A DNA stretch of 10,733 bases, taken from NCBI GenBank assembly GCA_050010575.1, contig JBEKKU010000078.1, positions 1-10,733 on the forward strand, written 5' to 3'. Made by a program: the position numbers and the translations under genes. The notes below the pieces were generated by a model, which was not told the origin of the DNA, did not search any database, and saw only the letters and a list, made by a program, of their open reading frames with translations. Below are positions 1 through 5,621 of this stretch, one piece after another; position 1 is the stretch's first letter, and the number at the start of each line of letters is the position of its first letter. This DNA comes from Palsa-1188 sp050010575. GTDB taxonomy: Bacteria; Bacillota; DSM-12270; Thermacetogeniales; Thermacetogeniaceae.

Positions 1-431
1 TGGAAGGCGGCACTGGCCACCTTTGCCGTCTCAAAATGCTTCAAGGCGATCGGTACGGCCACGTAGTCGTGCCCTTTCAGACCGTCGGCGATCACCACCG
101 GGGCATCGACGGTGGCATAGGCGAACCCGTTGCCCAGGGCTGTTTCCAGATGGTCGACGGCGTTTCCCCGGCTGCCGGCATAGAGGGTGCCTGCATCCGT
201 CAGGAATGGTTTACCCCCGGCTGCCTTGATCCGTCCCACGATCTGGCGAACAAACTGCGGCCTGACGGAGGCCAGGTTGCCTCTCTCGCCGAAGTGCAGT
301 TTCACCGCCACCAGGTCACGGGGCTTGATCAGCGATGCCAACCCGGCCCGGTCAAACAGCCGGTCGACCTTGTCCAGCAGGTTATTGCCGCTCTTAGCCC
401 GCAAGTCAGTAAAGAACACTTCAGCCGGCAT
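1..431 (-). CDS. DUF362-family protein, N-terminal part (gene runs off left edge)
   Basis: The minus strand reads open from ATG (429-431) to the window edge, giving 143 residues without a stop. The start has GAGGAG seven bases upstream (plus-strand 439-444). The N-terminus (MPAEVFFTDLRAKSGNNLLD), KLHFGERGN at about 44-52, KPFLTDAGTLYAGSRGNAVDH at about 74-94 and VVIADGLKG at about 112-120 match my memory of the DUF362 family, often annotated as 4Fe-4S binding proteins. In that family the ferredoxin-like cysteine motifs lie near the C-terminus, which is outside this window, so iron-sulfur binding cannot be seen here. The biochemical role of DUF362 proteins is poorly defined. The gene is transcribed divergently from ahcY. 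The plus strand also has open frames here, but they show no recognisable protein, whereas the minus frame has conserved-looking motifs and a good ribosome site. Confidence 0.82.
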   Translation of the reverse strand, partial: MPAEVFFTDLRAKSGNNLLDKVDRLFDRAGLASLIKPRDLVAVKLHFGERGNLASVRPQFVRQIVGRIKAAGGKPFLTDAGTLYAGSRGNAVDHLETALGNGFAYATVDAPVVIADGLKGHDYVAVPIALKHFETAKVASAAF

Positions 432-463
432 GAACTCACTCCTCAAGTCTATATTTTATGCAT

Positions 464-493
464 AGTGTAGCATTGTTAACCGTATATTGCCAA
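464..493 (-). promoter_or_regulatory. Candidate promoter of the DUF362 gene
   Basis: On the minus strand TTGGCA (plus 488-493) is followed after 18 bases by TACACT (plus 464-469). These match the sigma-A consensus at 5 of 6 and 4 of 6 positions. Initiation would fall roughly 25-30 bases before the start codon, leaving room for the GAGGAG ribosome site. This is a consensus match by eye only. Confidence 0.4.
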
Positions 494-504
494 CATAGGC
501 AGGA

Positions 505-533
505 TTGAGGGGAACGACGCCGAAAAGTATGGT
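505..533 (+). promoter_or_regulatory. Candidate promoter of ahcY
   Basis: TTGAGG (505-510) and TATGGT (528-533) are 17 bases apart and each matches the sigma-A consensus at 4 of 6 positions. The following bases (533-541) are a very A/T-rich run (TATATTATA), which could also contain the true -10. Transcripts would have a leader of about 65 bases. The match is weak and the exact box is uncertain. Confidence 0.35.
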
Positions 534-561
534 ATATTATAAGTAAAAAAGTCTGTTTACA

Positions 562-582
562 CTGGATATTTACGGAATCCAG
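562..582 (+). promoter_or_regulatory. Small hairpin in the ahcY leader
   Basis: CTGGAT (562-567) and ATCCAG (577-582) form a perfect 6-bp stem with a 9-base loop, ending about 7 bases before the GGGGG ribosome site of ahcY. It is too small to be a recognisable SAM or SAH riboswitch. It could be chance. Confidence 0.2.
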
Positions 583-607
583 GTAGCCATGCAGGGGGAT
601 CGAATTC

Positions 608-1876
608 ATGCCGAAACATCGAGATTTGCTGATAATGGATGAAAACCTGGGCAAAAAAGGGGAGCAGCGCGTTGAGTGGGCCTGGCAGAAGATGGCGGTG
701 ATGCAGCGGATACAGCAGGAGTGGTCGGAGACCCGGCCGCTTCAGGGCATCCGGCTGGCAGCCTGCTTGCACATCTCTGCCAAGACTGCCAATCTGGCGC
801 GCCTGCTCAAGGCAGGAGGCGCCCAGGTGGTGCTATGTGCTTCTAACCCCCTCAGCACTCAGGACGATATCGCCGCTGCCCTCAACCTGGTCTATGGGAT
901 TCCCACCTATGCCAGGCGGGGAGTGGATGCGAAGGGTTACTATCGCCAGATCCATGCGGCGCTCGATACCGAGCCCCAGATTACCGTTGATGACGGCGCC
1001 GATCTGGTGACCACCCTGCACCGTGAGCGCTACGATCAACTGGGCCAGGTGATCGGGGGTACGGAGGAGACCACCACCGGGGTAGTCCGGCTGCGGGCTA
1101 TGGCCCGGGACGGAGCGTTGAAATACCCGATGGTGGCAGTGAACGACGCCCTGACCAAGCACCTGTTCGACAACCGCTATGGCACCGGCCAGTCCGCCCT
1201 CGACGGTATTCTCAGGGCCACCAACCATCTGATCGCCGGTTCTGTCTTCGTGGTAGTGGGATATGGGTGGTGCGGACGCGGCATCGCCTCCAGAGCCCGC
1301 GGCCTGGGCGCCCGGGTGATCGTGGTGGAGGTCAATCCTTTCCGGGCGCTGGAGGCCATGATGGATGGCAACGAGGTCTGCAACATGCGGGAGGCTGCCG
1401 GTAAGGCGGATTTCATCATCACTGCCACCGGCGACATTCACGTGGTGGCCGGGAAGGACCTGGTGGACCTCAAGGATGGAGTGATTCTATCGAATGCGGG
1501 ACACTTCAACGTGGAGATCGACATCCCGGCCCTGGAGGGGATGACTACATCCAGGAGAACGGTCAAAGAAGACGTGGAGGAGTTCCGTTTCGCGGACGGC
1601 CGGCGTGTATACTTGCTGGGCGAGGGACGGCTCGTCAATCTGGCCTGCGGGGAAGGTCATCCCATAGAGGTGATGGACCTCAGCTTTGCCAATCAGGCGC
1701 TTTCGGCAGCATGGCTGGTGTCACAGCAGGGTAAGCTGCAGCCGGATGTCTACAAGGTGCCAACCGAGATCGATACCCGGGTGGCGCGCCTGAAGCTGGC
1801 CGCTTACGGTATTCAGCTCGAGGAGCTGACTCCGGAGCAGATCCAGTACCTTTCCTCCTGGGAAGCGGGAACCTGA
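608..1876 (+). CDS. ahcY: S-adenosylhomocysteine hydrolase (archaeal/thermophile type)
   Basis: The 422-residue protein is an NAD-dependent hydrolase that splits S-adenosylhomocysteine into homocysteine and adenosine, relieving inhibition of methyltransferases. Aligning by motif to the human enzyme gives H55, D129, E154 (in EETTTG), K184, D188 and N189 (LTKHLFDNRYGTGQS), matching catalytic H55, D131, E156, K186, D190 and N191. The Rossmann motif GYGWCGRG (218-225) is followed by E241, the usual NAD-ribose acidic residue; NAGHF (296-300), N344 and H351 are also present. It lacks the C-terminal Lys/Tyr tail (…KPDHYRY in human) and the roughly 40-residue insertion of many bacterial forms, so it is the short type seen in archaea and Thermotoga. 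The ATG at 608 is chosen because GGGGG (594-598) precedes it; ATG 635 is in frame but has a poor ribosome site. No terminator follows the gene. Confidence 0.96.
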   Translation: MPKHRDLLIMDENLGKKGEQRVEWAWQKMAVMQRIQQEWSETRPLQGIRLAACLHISAKTANLARLLKAGGAQVVLCASNPLSTQDDIAAALNLVYGIPTYARRGVDAKGYYRQIHAALDTEPQITVDDGADLVTTLHRERYDQLGQVIGGTEETTTGVVRLRAMARDGALKYPMVAVNDALTKHLFDNRYGTGQSALDGILRATNHLIAGSVFVVVGYGWCGRGIASRARGLGARVIVVEVNPFRALEAMMDGNEVCNMREAAGKADFIITATGDIHVVAGKDLVDLKDGVILSNAGHFNVEIDIPALEGMTTSRRTVKEDVEEFRFADGRRVYLLGEGRLVNLACGEGHPIEVMDLSFANQALSAAWLVSQQGKLQPDVYKVPTEIDTRVARLKLAAYGIQLEELTPEQIQYLSSWEAGT

Positions 1877-1896
1877 TCCTGCCTAAGTGAACGGGA

Positions 1897-1906
1897 TGAC
1901 ATGTCA
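1897..1906. promoter_or_regulatory. Perfect 10-bp palindrome upstream of the hpt promoter
   Basis: TGACATGTCA reads the same on both strands. It lies 42-51 bases upstream of the hpt -10 box, a reasonable place for a regulator site. I cannot assign a regulator. A 10-bp palindrome can arise by chance, so this is only a candidate. Confidence 0.25.
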
Positions 1907-1921
1907 ATTCCTTGTCGGGTG

Positions 1922-1953
1922 TTGTAGGATTAAGCTAATCCGTATGATATAAT
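1922..1953 (+). promoter_or_regulatory. Extended -10 promoter of the hpt-gua-pur operon
   Basis: TGATATAAT (1945-1953) is a perfect TATAAT hexamer (1948-1953) with the extended -10 TG dinucleotide (TGnTATAAT). The only -35-like hexamer, TTGTAG (1922-1927), is 20 bases away, so activity would rest on the extended -10. Initiation near 1960 would leave only about 20 bases of leader, too short for a guanine or PRPP riboswitch, so control would be expected at initiation. Confidence 0.65.
1927..1941. promoter_or_regulatory. Dyad GGATTA-N3-TAATCC, candidate operator of the purine operon
   Basis: Perfect 6-bp arms (1927-1932 and 1936-1941) are separated by three bases. The dyad fills the space between the weak -35-like TTGTAG (1922-1927) and the -10 box of the hpt promoter, where a bound repressor would block RNA polymerase. 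It does not resemble the Bacillus PurR PurBox (CCGAAC core). No T-run follows, so it is not a terminator for ahcY. Confidence 0.35.
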
Positions 1954-1982
1954 AAAAAAGTTAAAAATTCGGAGGTTGCTTA

Positions 1983-2549
1983 GTGGATAAGCTCGACGTA
2001 TTGATAACAGAAGCGGCGATACAGGTAAAGATCGGGGAACTGGCTACGAAGATCAACCTTGATTATGCCGGCAAAGAACTACTGGTGGTTGGCATCCTGC
2101 GGGGTGCCTTCATCTTTTTGGCAGACCTGGTGCGTCATCTGACCATTCCGGTGATCATCGATTTTGTCGCAGTATCCAGTTACGGGCAGACCACCCGCAG
2201 TTCCGGGGTGGTCAGAATCCTCAAGGACCTGGATGAGAGCGTGGCCGGGCGGCATGTGCTGCTGGTTGAAGATATCATCGATTCCGGCTTGACCCTAAAA
2301 TACCTGAGTGACTATTTGAAGGCCAAGCAACCGGCAGATCTGCGGATCTGTACCCTGCTGGACAAACCGGAGCGCAGGCAGGTTGACTTTGAGCCGGACT
2401 ACAACGGTTTTACCATCCCCGATCACTTTGCGGTGGGCTATGGTCTGGACTGCGGCCAGCACTACCGCAACCTGCCGGGAATATACATTCTTCACCCGGA
2501 CGAGGGTGATGCCCCAGCGCCTGGAGAGGCAGCTATAAAAGAGGCCTGA
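1983..2549 (+). CDS. hpt: Hypoxanthine(-guanine) phosphoribosyltransferase
   Basis: This 188-residue enzyme transfers the phosphoribosyl group of PRPP to hypoxanthine or guanine, giving IMP or GMP (purine salvage, cytosol). Visible motifs are LRGA (39-42, the PPi loop), SSYG (65-68, flexible loop), the PRPP-binding signature VEDIIDSG (95-102), DKPERR (127-132) and VGYGLDCGQHYRNLP (151-165), which contains the purine-binding segment and conserved aspartate D156. Length is slightly above the usual 175-185 because of a short Pro/Ala/Glu-rich tail. It starts with GTG, set by GGAGG at 1971-1975 seven bases upstream. It is the first gene after the strong -10 box, and guaA follows after 14 bases. 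Base preference between hypoxanthine and guanine cannot be told from the sequence. Confidence 0.95.
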   Translation: MDKLDVLITEAAIQVKIGELATKINLDYAGKELLVVGILRGAFIFLADLVRHLTIPVIIDFVAVSSYGQTTRSSGVVRILKDLDESVAGRHVLLVEDIIDSGLTLKYLSDYLKAKQPADLRICTLLDKPERRQVDFEPDYNGFTIPDHFAVGYGLDCGQHYRNLPGIYILHPDEGDAPAPGEAAIKEA

Positions 2550-2563
2550 GGAGGAAATCCGGG

Positions 2564-4102
2564 ATGCCCCCTGACCGCGACCTGATTTTTGTAATCGATT
2601 TTGGCGCCCAGTACACCCAGTTGATTGCCCGCCGTATCCGGGAGGCCAGGGTGTACTGTGAGATCGTGCCCTGCGACAGAACCTGGGCGGAACTACGGAC
2701 TCACCATCCCCGAGGCCTGGTATTTTCCGGCGGCCCGGCCAGCGTCTATGCGACCGGGGCGCCTCGCTGCGATCCGGAGTTGCTGTCGGGAGAGGTGCCG
2801 GTACTGGGCATCTGCTACGGGATGCAGTTGATGGCCTACCTCCTGGGCGGTCAGGTGAGCGGGGGAGAGCACCGGGAATACGGGCCGGCGCGGCTGGCGG
2901 TGCTCCGTCCGGAGCCGCTGTTCAGCGGCCTGCCCCAGGAGATCGGCGTGTGGATGAGCCACGGCGACCGGGTGGACAACCCTCCGCCGGGATTCGAGGT
3001 CGCAGCAGTCACCTCCAGCAACGTGACCGCAGCCATCAGTGATCCGAAGCGTCGCCTGTACGGGGTACAGTTCCATCCCGAGGTGCAACACACGCCTCAG
3101 GGGAGAGAGATTTTGGCCCACTTCCTGTACCGGGTCTGCGGCTGCAAGGGGGATTGGACCCCAGCCTCCTTTATCGAGGAGCAGATTGCCGCCATCAGGG
3201 AGACCGTCGGTCATCAGCAGGTAGTGGGCGCTCTGAGCGGCGGCGTAGACTCCAGCGTGGCTGCCGCACTGGTATACCGGGCGGTGGGCGATCAATTGAC
3301 CTGCATTTTTGTTGATCATGGCCTGCTGCGCAAGGGAGAGCGCCAGGAAGTGGAGCTAGCTTTCCGGGAGAGCCTGGGGATGAAGATCATCACCGTCGTT
3401 ACCCCGGAGCGTTTTTTGGGCAAGCTAAAAGGAGTCGTGGATCCGGAGCAGAAGCGCCGGATCATCGGCAATGAGTTTGTTCGGGTCTTTGAGGACGAGG
3501 CTGCCAAGTTGGGGGATACAGGCTTCCTGTTGCAGGGGACACTCTACCCGGATGTGGTCGAATCCGGCACCGGATCTGCTGCCGTGATCAAGACTCATCA
3601 CAACGTGGGGGGCATTCCGGCGGATATGAAATTGAAGCTGCTGGAGCCACTGCGCTGGCTCTTCAAGGATGAGGCGCGGCAGGTTGGCCTGGAACTGGGC
3701 CTACCCGAAGAGATCGTGTGGCGCCAGCCGTTTCCGGGGCCGGGACTGGCAGTCAGGATACTGGGAGAGATTACCGACGAGAAACTGTCCATGGTGCAGG
3801 AGGCCGATTGGATCCTGCGCCAGGAGATCAGAGAGGCCGGCCAGGAGCGCAGCATCTGGCAGTACTTTACGGTGCTGCTTCCGGTGCGCAGCGTCGGGGT
3901 GATGGGAGACGAACGCACCTATGCCCAGCCGATCGTGATCCGGGCAGTGACCAGCGAGGACGCCATGACCGCCGATTGGGCACGCCTGCCCTACGACTTG
4001 CTGGGACGAATCTCCAGCCGGATTGTCAACGAGGTGCCAGGCGTCAACCGGGTGCTCTACGACATCACCTCCAAGCCACCGGCCACCATCGAATGGGAAT
4101 AG
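2564..4102 (+). CDS. guaA: GMP synthase (glutamine-hydrolysing)
   Basis: The enzyme converts XMP to GMP using ATP and glutamine. The 512-residue length is normal. The N-terminal class I glutamine amidotransferase domain (about 8-190) has the nucleophile C84 in LGICYGMQL and the partners H171 and E173 in FHPEV. The ATP-pyrophosphatase domain follows, with the P-loop SGGVDSS (225-231) and IFVDHGLLRKGE (248-259). The C-terminal dimerisation domain ends in the family-typical ITSKPPATIEWE. ATG is preceded by GAGGAGG (2548-2554), which overlaps the hpt stop codon, so the two genes are probably translated together. GuaB, which would supply XMP, is not in the window. Hpt plus GuaA at the operon head places GMP supply with de novo IMP synthesis. 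Confidence 0.98.
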   Translation: MPPDRDLIFVIDFGAQYTQLIARRIREARVYCEIVPCDRTWAELRTHHPRGLVFSGGPASVYATGAPRCDPELLSGEVPVLGICYGMQLMAYLLGGQVSGGEHREYGPARLAVLRPEPLFSGLPQEIGVWMSHGDRVDNPPPGFEVAAVTSSNVTAAISDPKRRLYGVQFHPEVQHTPQGREILAHFLYRVCGCKGDWTPASFIEEQIAAIRETVGHQQVVGALSGGVDSSVAAALVYRAVGDQLTCIFVDHGLLRKGERQEVELAFRESLGMKIITVVTPERFLGKLKGVVDPEQKRRIIGNEFVRVFEDEAAKLGDTGFLLQGTLYPDVVESGTGSAAVIKTHHNVGGIPADMKLKLLEPLRWLFKDEARQVGLELGLPEEIVWRQPFPGPGLAVRILGEITDEKLSMVQEADWILRQEIREAGQERSIWQYFTVLLPVRSVGVMGDERTYAQPIVIRAVTSEDAMTADWARLPYDLLGRISSRIVNEVPGVNRVLYDITSKPPATIEWE

Positions 4103-4134
4103 CGGAAACTGTCATCATGAGCGTTTTTAATGCA

Positions 4135-4169
4135 GCAAGCGCGGGCAAGTAAGAGCCGCCCTTGTTTGC
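4135..4169 (+). promoter_or_regulatory. Stem-loop between guaA and purE
   Basis: In the 110-base guaA-purE gap, 4135-4146 can pair with 4158-4169 in a 12-bp stem with one mismatch and two G-T pairs around an 11-base loop. The GGGC/GCCC top of the stem is strongest. What follows is TAGAATTGG and not a T-run, so it is not a standard terminator. It may tune mRNA stability or operon polarity. An 11-codon reading frame (4117-4152, ATG to TAA) ends inside the loop but has only a weak ribosome site. Confidence 0.35.
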
Positions 4170-4212
4170 TAGAATTGGATAGAATGATCAGCATTAAGGA
4201 TGGGGTGAGGCT

Positions 4213-4752
4213 GTGAGCCCGAAGAAACAGGAGACCGGCGCCATCCATGGCGGCCCGGTGGTAGGGATCGTCCTGGGAAGTGACTCCGACCTGCCGGTGA
4301 TGGAGGAAACCCTCAGGGTTTTAAAAGAATTCGGGGTACCATTCGAGGCCAGCGTGATCTCGGCCCACCGCAGCCCCCGGCGGGCGGCCGATTATGCTGC
4401 TAATGCGGAGGAGCGGGGGCTGCGGGTGATCGTCGCTGGGGCGGGTATGGCGGCACACCTGCCGGGGGTGTTGGCAGCTTATACCTGCCTGCCGGTGATC
4501 GGCGTGCCCCTGCAGGGGGGCGCCCTGAACGGCATGGACGCCCTGTATGCCATCGTCCAGATGCCGCCCGGGGTGCCAGTGGCTACGGTGGCGGTCAACG
4601 GGGCGCGTAACGCCGCCCTGTTGGCAATTCAGATGTTGTCACTGAGCGATCCGGGCCTGCGTGGCAAGCTCCAGGCCTATCGGGAGAGGTTGGCAGTGGA
4701 GGTGGCGGCCAAGTCTGCCCGGCTGCAGGAGAAACTGCAGCAACAGAAATAG
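4213..4752 (+). CDS. purE: N5-carboxyaminoimidazole ribonucleotide mutase (PurE, class I)
   Basis: PurE makes CAIR, the substrate of PurC. The 179-residue protein has the family motifs GSDSDLPVM (about 22-30), SAHRSP (containing the catalytic histidine), GAGMAAHLPG, GVPLQGGALNGMDALYAIVQM and NAALLA. SAHR and AAHLPG are class I features, the class that normally rearranges N5-CAIR made by PurK; class II enzymes, which carboxylate AIR directly, carry different motifs. No purK is next to it. The GTG start gives about 15 extra residues before the VVGIVLGSDSD core. AAGGATGGGG (4196-4205) is the likely ribosome site. GTG 4258 is an alternative that would remove the extension but lacks a clear ribosome site. 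purB follows after 53 bases. Confidence 0.95.
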   Translation: MSPKKQETGAIHGGPVVGIVLGSDSDLPVMEETLRVLKEFGVPFEASVISAHRSPRRAADYAANAEERGLRVIVAGAGMAAHLPGVLAAYTCLPVIGVPLQGGALNGMDALYAIVQMPPGVPVATVAVNGARNAALLAIQMLSLSDPGLRGKLQAYRERLAVEVAAKSARLQEKLQQQK

Positions 4753-4771
4753 AGGGATTAACCGATCGCTG

Positions 4772-4781
4772 ACGACCAACG
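4772..4781 (+). repeat. ACGACCAACG motif, purE-purB gap copy
   Basis: This 10-mer recurs at 6926-6935 in the purC-purS gap. Both copies sit in non-coding spacers a short distance (about 10 bases) before the ribosome site of the next gene. This suggests a small dispersed intergenic repeat, though two copies could be coincidence. Confidence 0.35.
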
Positions 4782-4805
4782 GCAAATTAAAGGGGGCTGA
4801 TTGAT

Positions 4806-5621
4806 TTGCTGGAACGCTACACTTTGCCGGAGATGAAGGTGCTGTGGTCACCAGAGCACCGTTTTCAGAAATGGCTGGAGCTGGAGATCCTGGCCTGTGA
4901 GGCCTGGGCCAAACTGGGCCGGATACCGGCGGAGGCGGTGCAGGAGATCCGGGCGCGGGCACGTTTTAACGTCGGACGGATCGCCGAAATCGAGACGGTG
5001 ACCAGGCACGATGTGATCGCCTTTGTCAGTTGTGTGGCCGAGAGTGTCGGCGATGCCGGCAAGTATCTGCACCTGGGTCTGACCTCCTATGATATCGTGG
5101 ACACCGCCCTATCGTTGCTGATGCGCGATGCCCTGGAGATCATTCTGCAGGCACTGGGTGAGCTGAGTGAATTACTGGCCGAAAAGGCCAGGACCTATAA
5201 GGATCTGCCGATGATCGGGCGTACCCACGGCGTCCATGCAGAACCGATCAGCCTCGGGCTGAAGTTTGCTCTCTGGCATGCCGATATCGGCCGGGCTATC
5301 CTCCGGTTGGAGCAGGCCCGCCAAACGATCAGCGTCGGACGCCTGTCCGGGGCGGTAGGCACCTACGCCTTTCTTGACCCCTACGTGGAGAGCTACGTCT
5401 GCCGCCGGGTGGGCCTTGCTCCGGCCAAGGTCTCCACCCAGGTGCTGCAGCGGGACCGGCACGCGGATTACCGGCCGCCCTGGCGGTCACTGCCGGAACC
5501 CTGGAGAAGTTTGCCACGGAGATCCGGCACCTGCAGCGCACCGAGGTGCAGGAGCTGGAGGAGGGCTTCGCCCCCGGCCAGAAAGGCTCTTCGGCCATGC
5601 CCCACAAGCGCAACCCGGTAA
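4806..5621 (+). CDS. purB: Adenylosuccinate lyase, N-terminal half (frameshifted, continues in next entry)
   Basis: Adenylosuccinate lyase cleaves fumarate from SAICAR (giving AICAR) and from adenylosuccinate (giving AMP). Residues 1-222 (4806-5471) align with the family: TRHDV with H68, LGLTSYDIVDTA (90-101), GRTHGVHAEPISLGLKF with catalytic H141, and VLQRDRHADY just before the break. Numbering matches the Bacillus subtilis enzyme (H68, H141). After Tyr222 this frame turns into arginine/proline-rich nonsense and stops at 5621, while the lyase sequence resumes in another frame at 5474 (AALAVTAGTLEKFATEIRHL). One base is missing near 5472-5473, where a leucine codon (CTG) would be expected. 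The start is TTG, set by AGGGGG (4791-4796) nine bases upstream. PurB is also needed for AMP synthesis, so an inactive gene would be costly and a sequencing error is plausible. Confidence 0.9.
   Translation: MLERYTLPEMKVLWSPEHRFQKWLELEILACEAWAKLGRIPAEAVQEIRARARFNVGRIAEIETVTRHDVIAFVSCVAESVGDAGKYLHLGLTSYDIVDTALSLLMRDALEIILQALGELSELLAEKARTYKDLPMIGRTHGVHAEPISLGLKFALWHADIGRAILRLEQARQTISVGRLSGAVGTYAFLDPYVESYVCRRVGLAPAKVSTQVLQRDRHADYRPPWRSLPEPWRSLPRRSGTCSAPRCRSWRRASPPARKALRPCPTSATR
5469..5476 (+). other. Apparent single-base deletion (frameshift) in purB
   Basis: TAC (5469-5471, Tyr222) is followed by CG and then by the GCC GCC CTG of the downstream lyase frame. The expected family sequence around here is roughly DYLAALA, so CTG with its T lost explains it exactly. 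There is no X-XXY-YYZ slippery heptamer, so programmed -1 frameshifting is unlikely. Everything downstream stays open and conserved, which points to a very recent mutation or a sequencing/assembly error. Confidence 0.8.

Noticed and set aside
36..470. Plus-strand open frame over the left edge
   Set aside because: It is antisense to the DUF362 gene, which has the family motifs and a proper ribosome site; the plus frame resembles nothing I know.
1965..1975. PurR PurBox-like TTCGG before hpt
   Set aside because: Only a partial match to one half-site, overlapping the ribosome site, with no second inverted box at the usual spacing.
1877..1982. Terminator after ahcY, or a purine/PRPP riboswitch before hpt
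   Set aside because: The dyads here have no following T-run, and the predicted leader downstream of the -10 box is only about 20 bases, too short for a riboswitch.
4162..4185. Internal promoter for purE (TTGTTT with TAGAAT)
   Set aside because: The spacer is only 12 bases, too short for sigma-A recognition, and the alternative -10 at 4170-4175 has no -35.
4103..4212. PRPP (ykkC-type) or ZMP riboswitch upstream of purE
   Set aside because: Neither conserved core was recognisable in this 110-base gap, and the stem-loop alone is not diagnostic.
5460..5485. Programmed -1 ribosomal frameshift in purB
   Set aside because: No slippery heptamer or clear downstream pseudoknot is visible, and PurB is not known to use frameshifting; a missing base explains it more simply.
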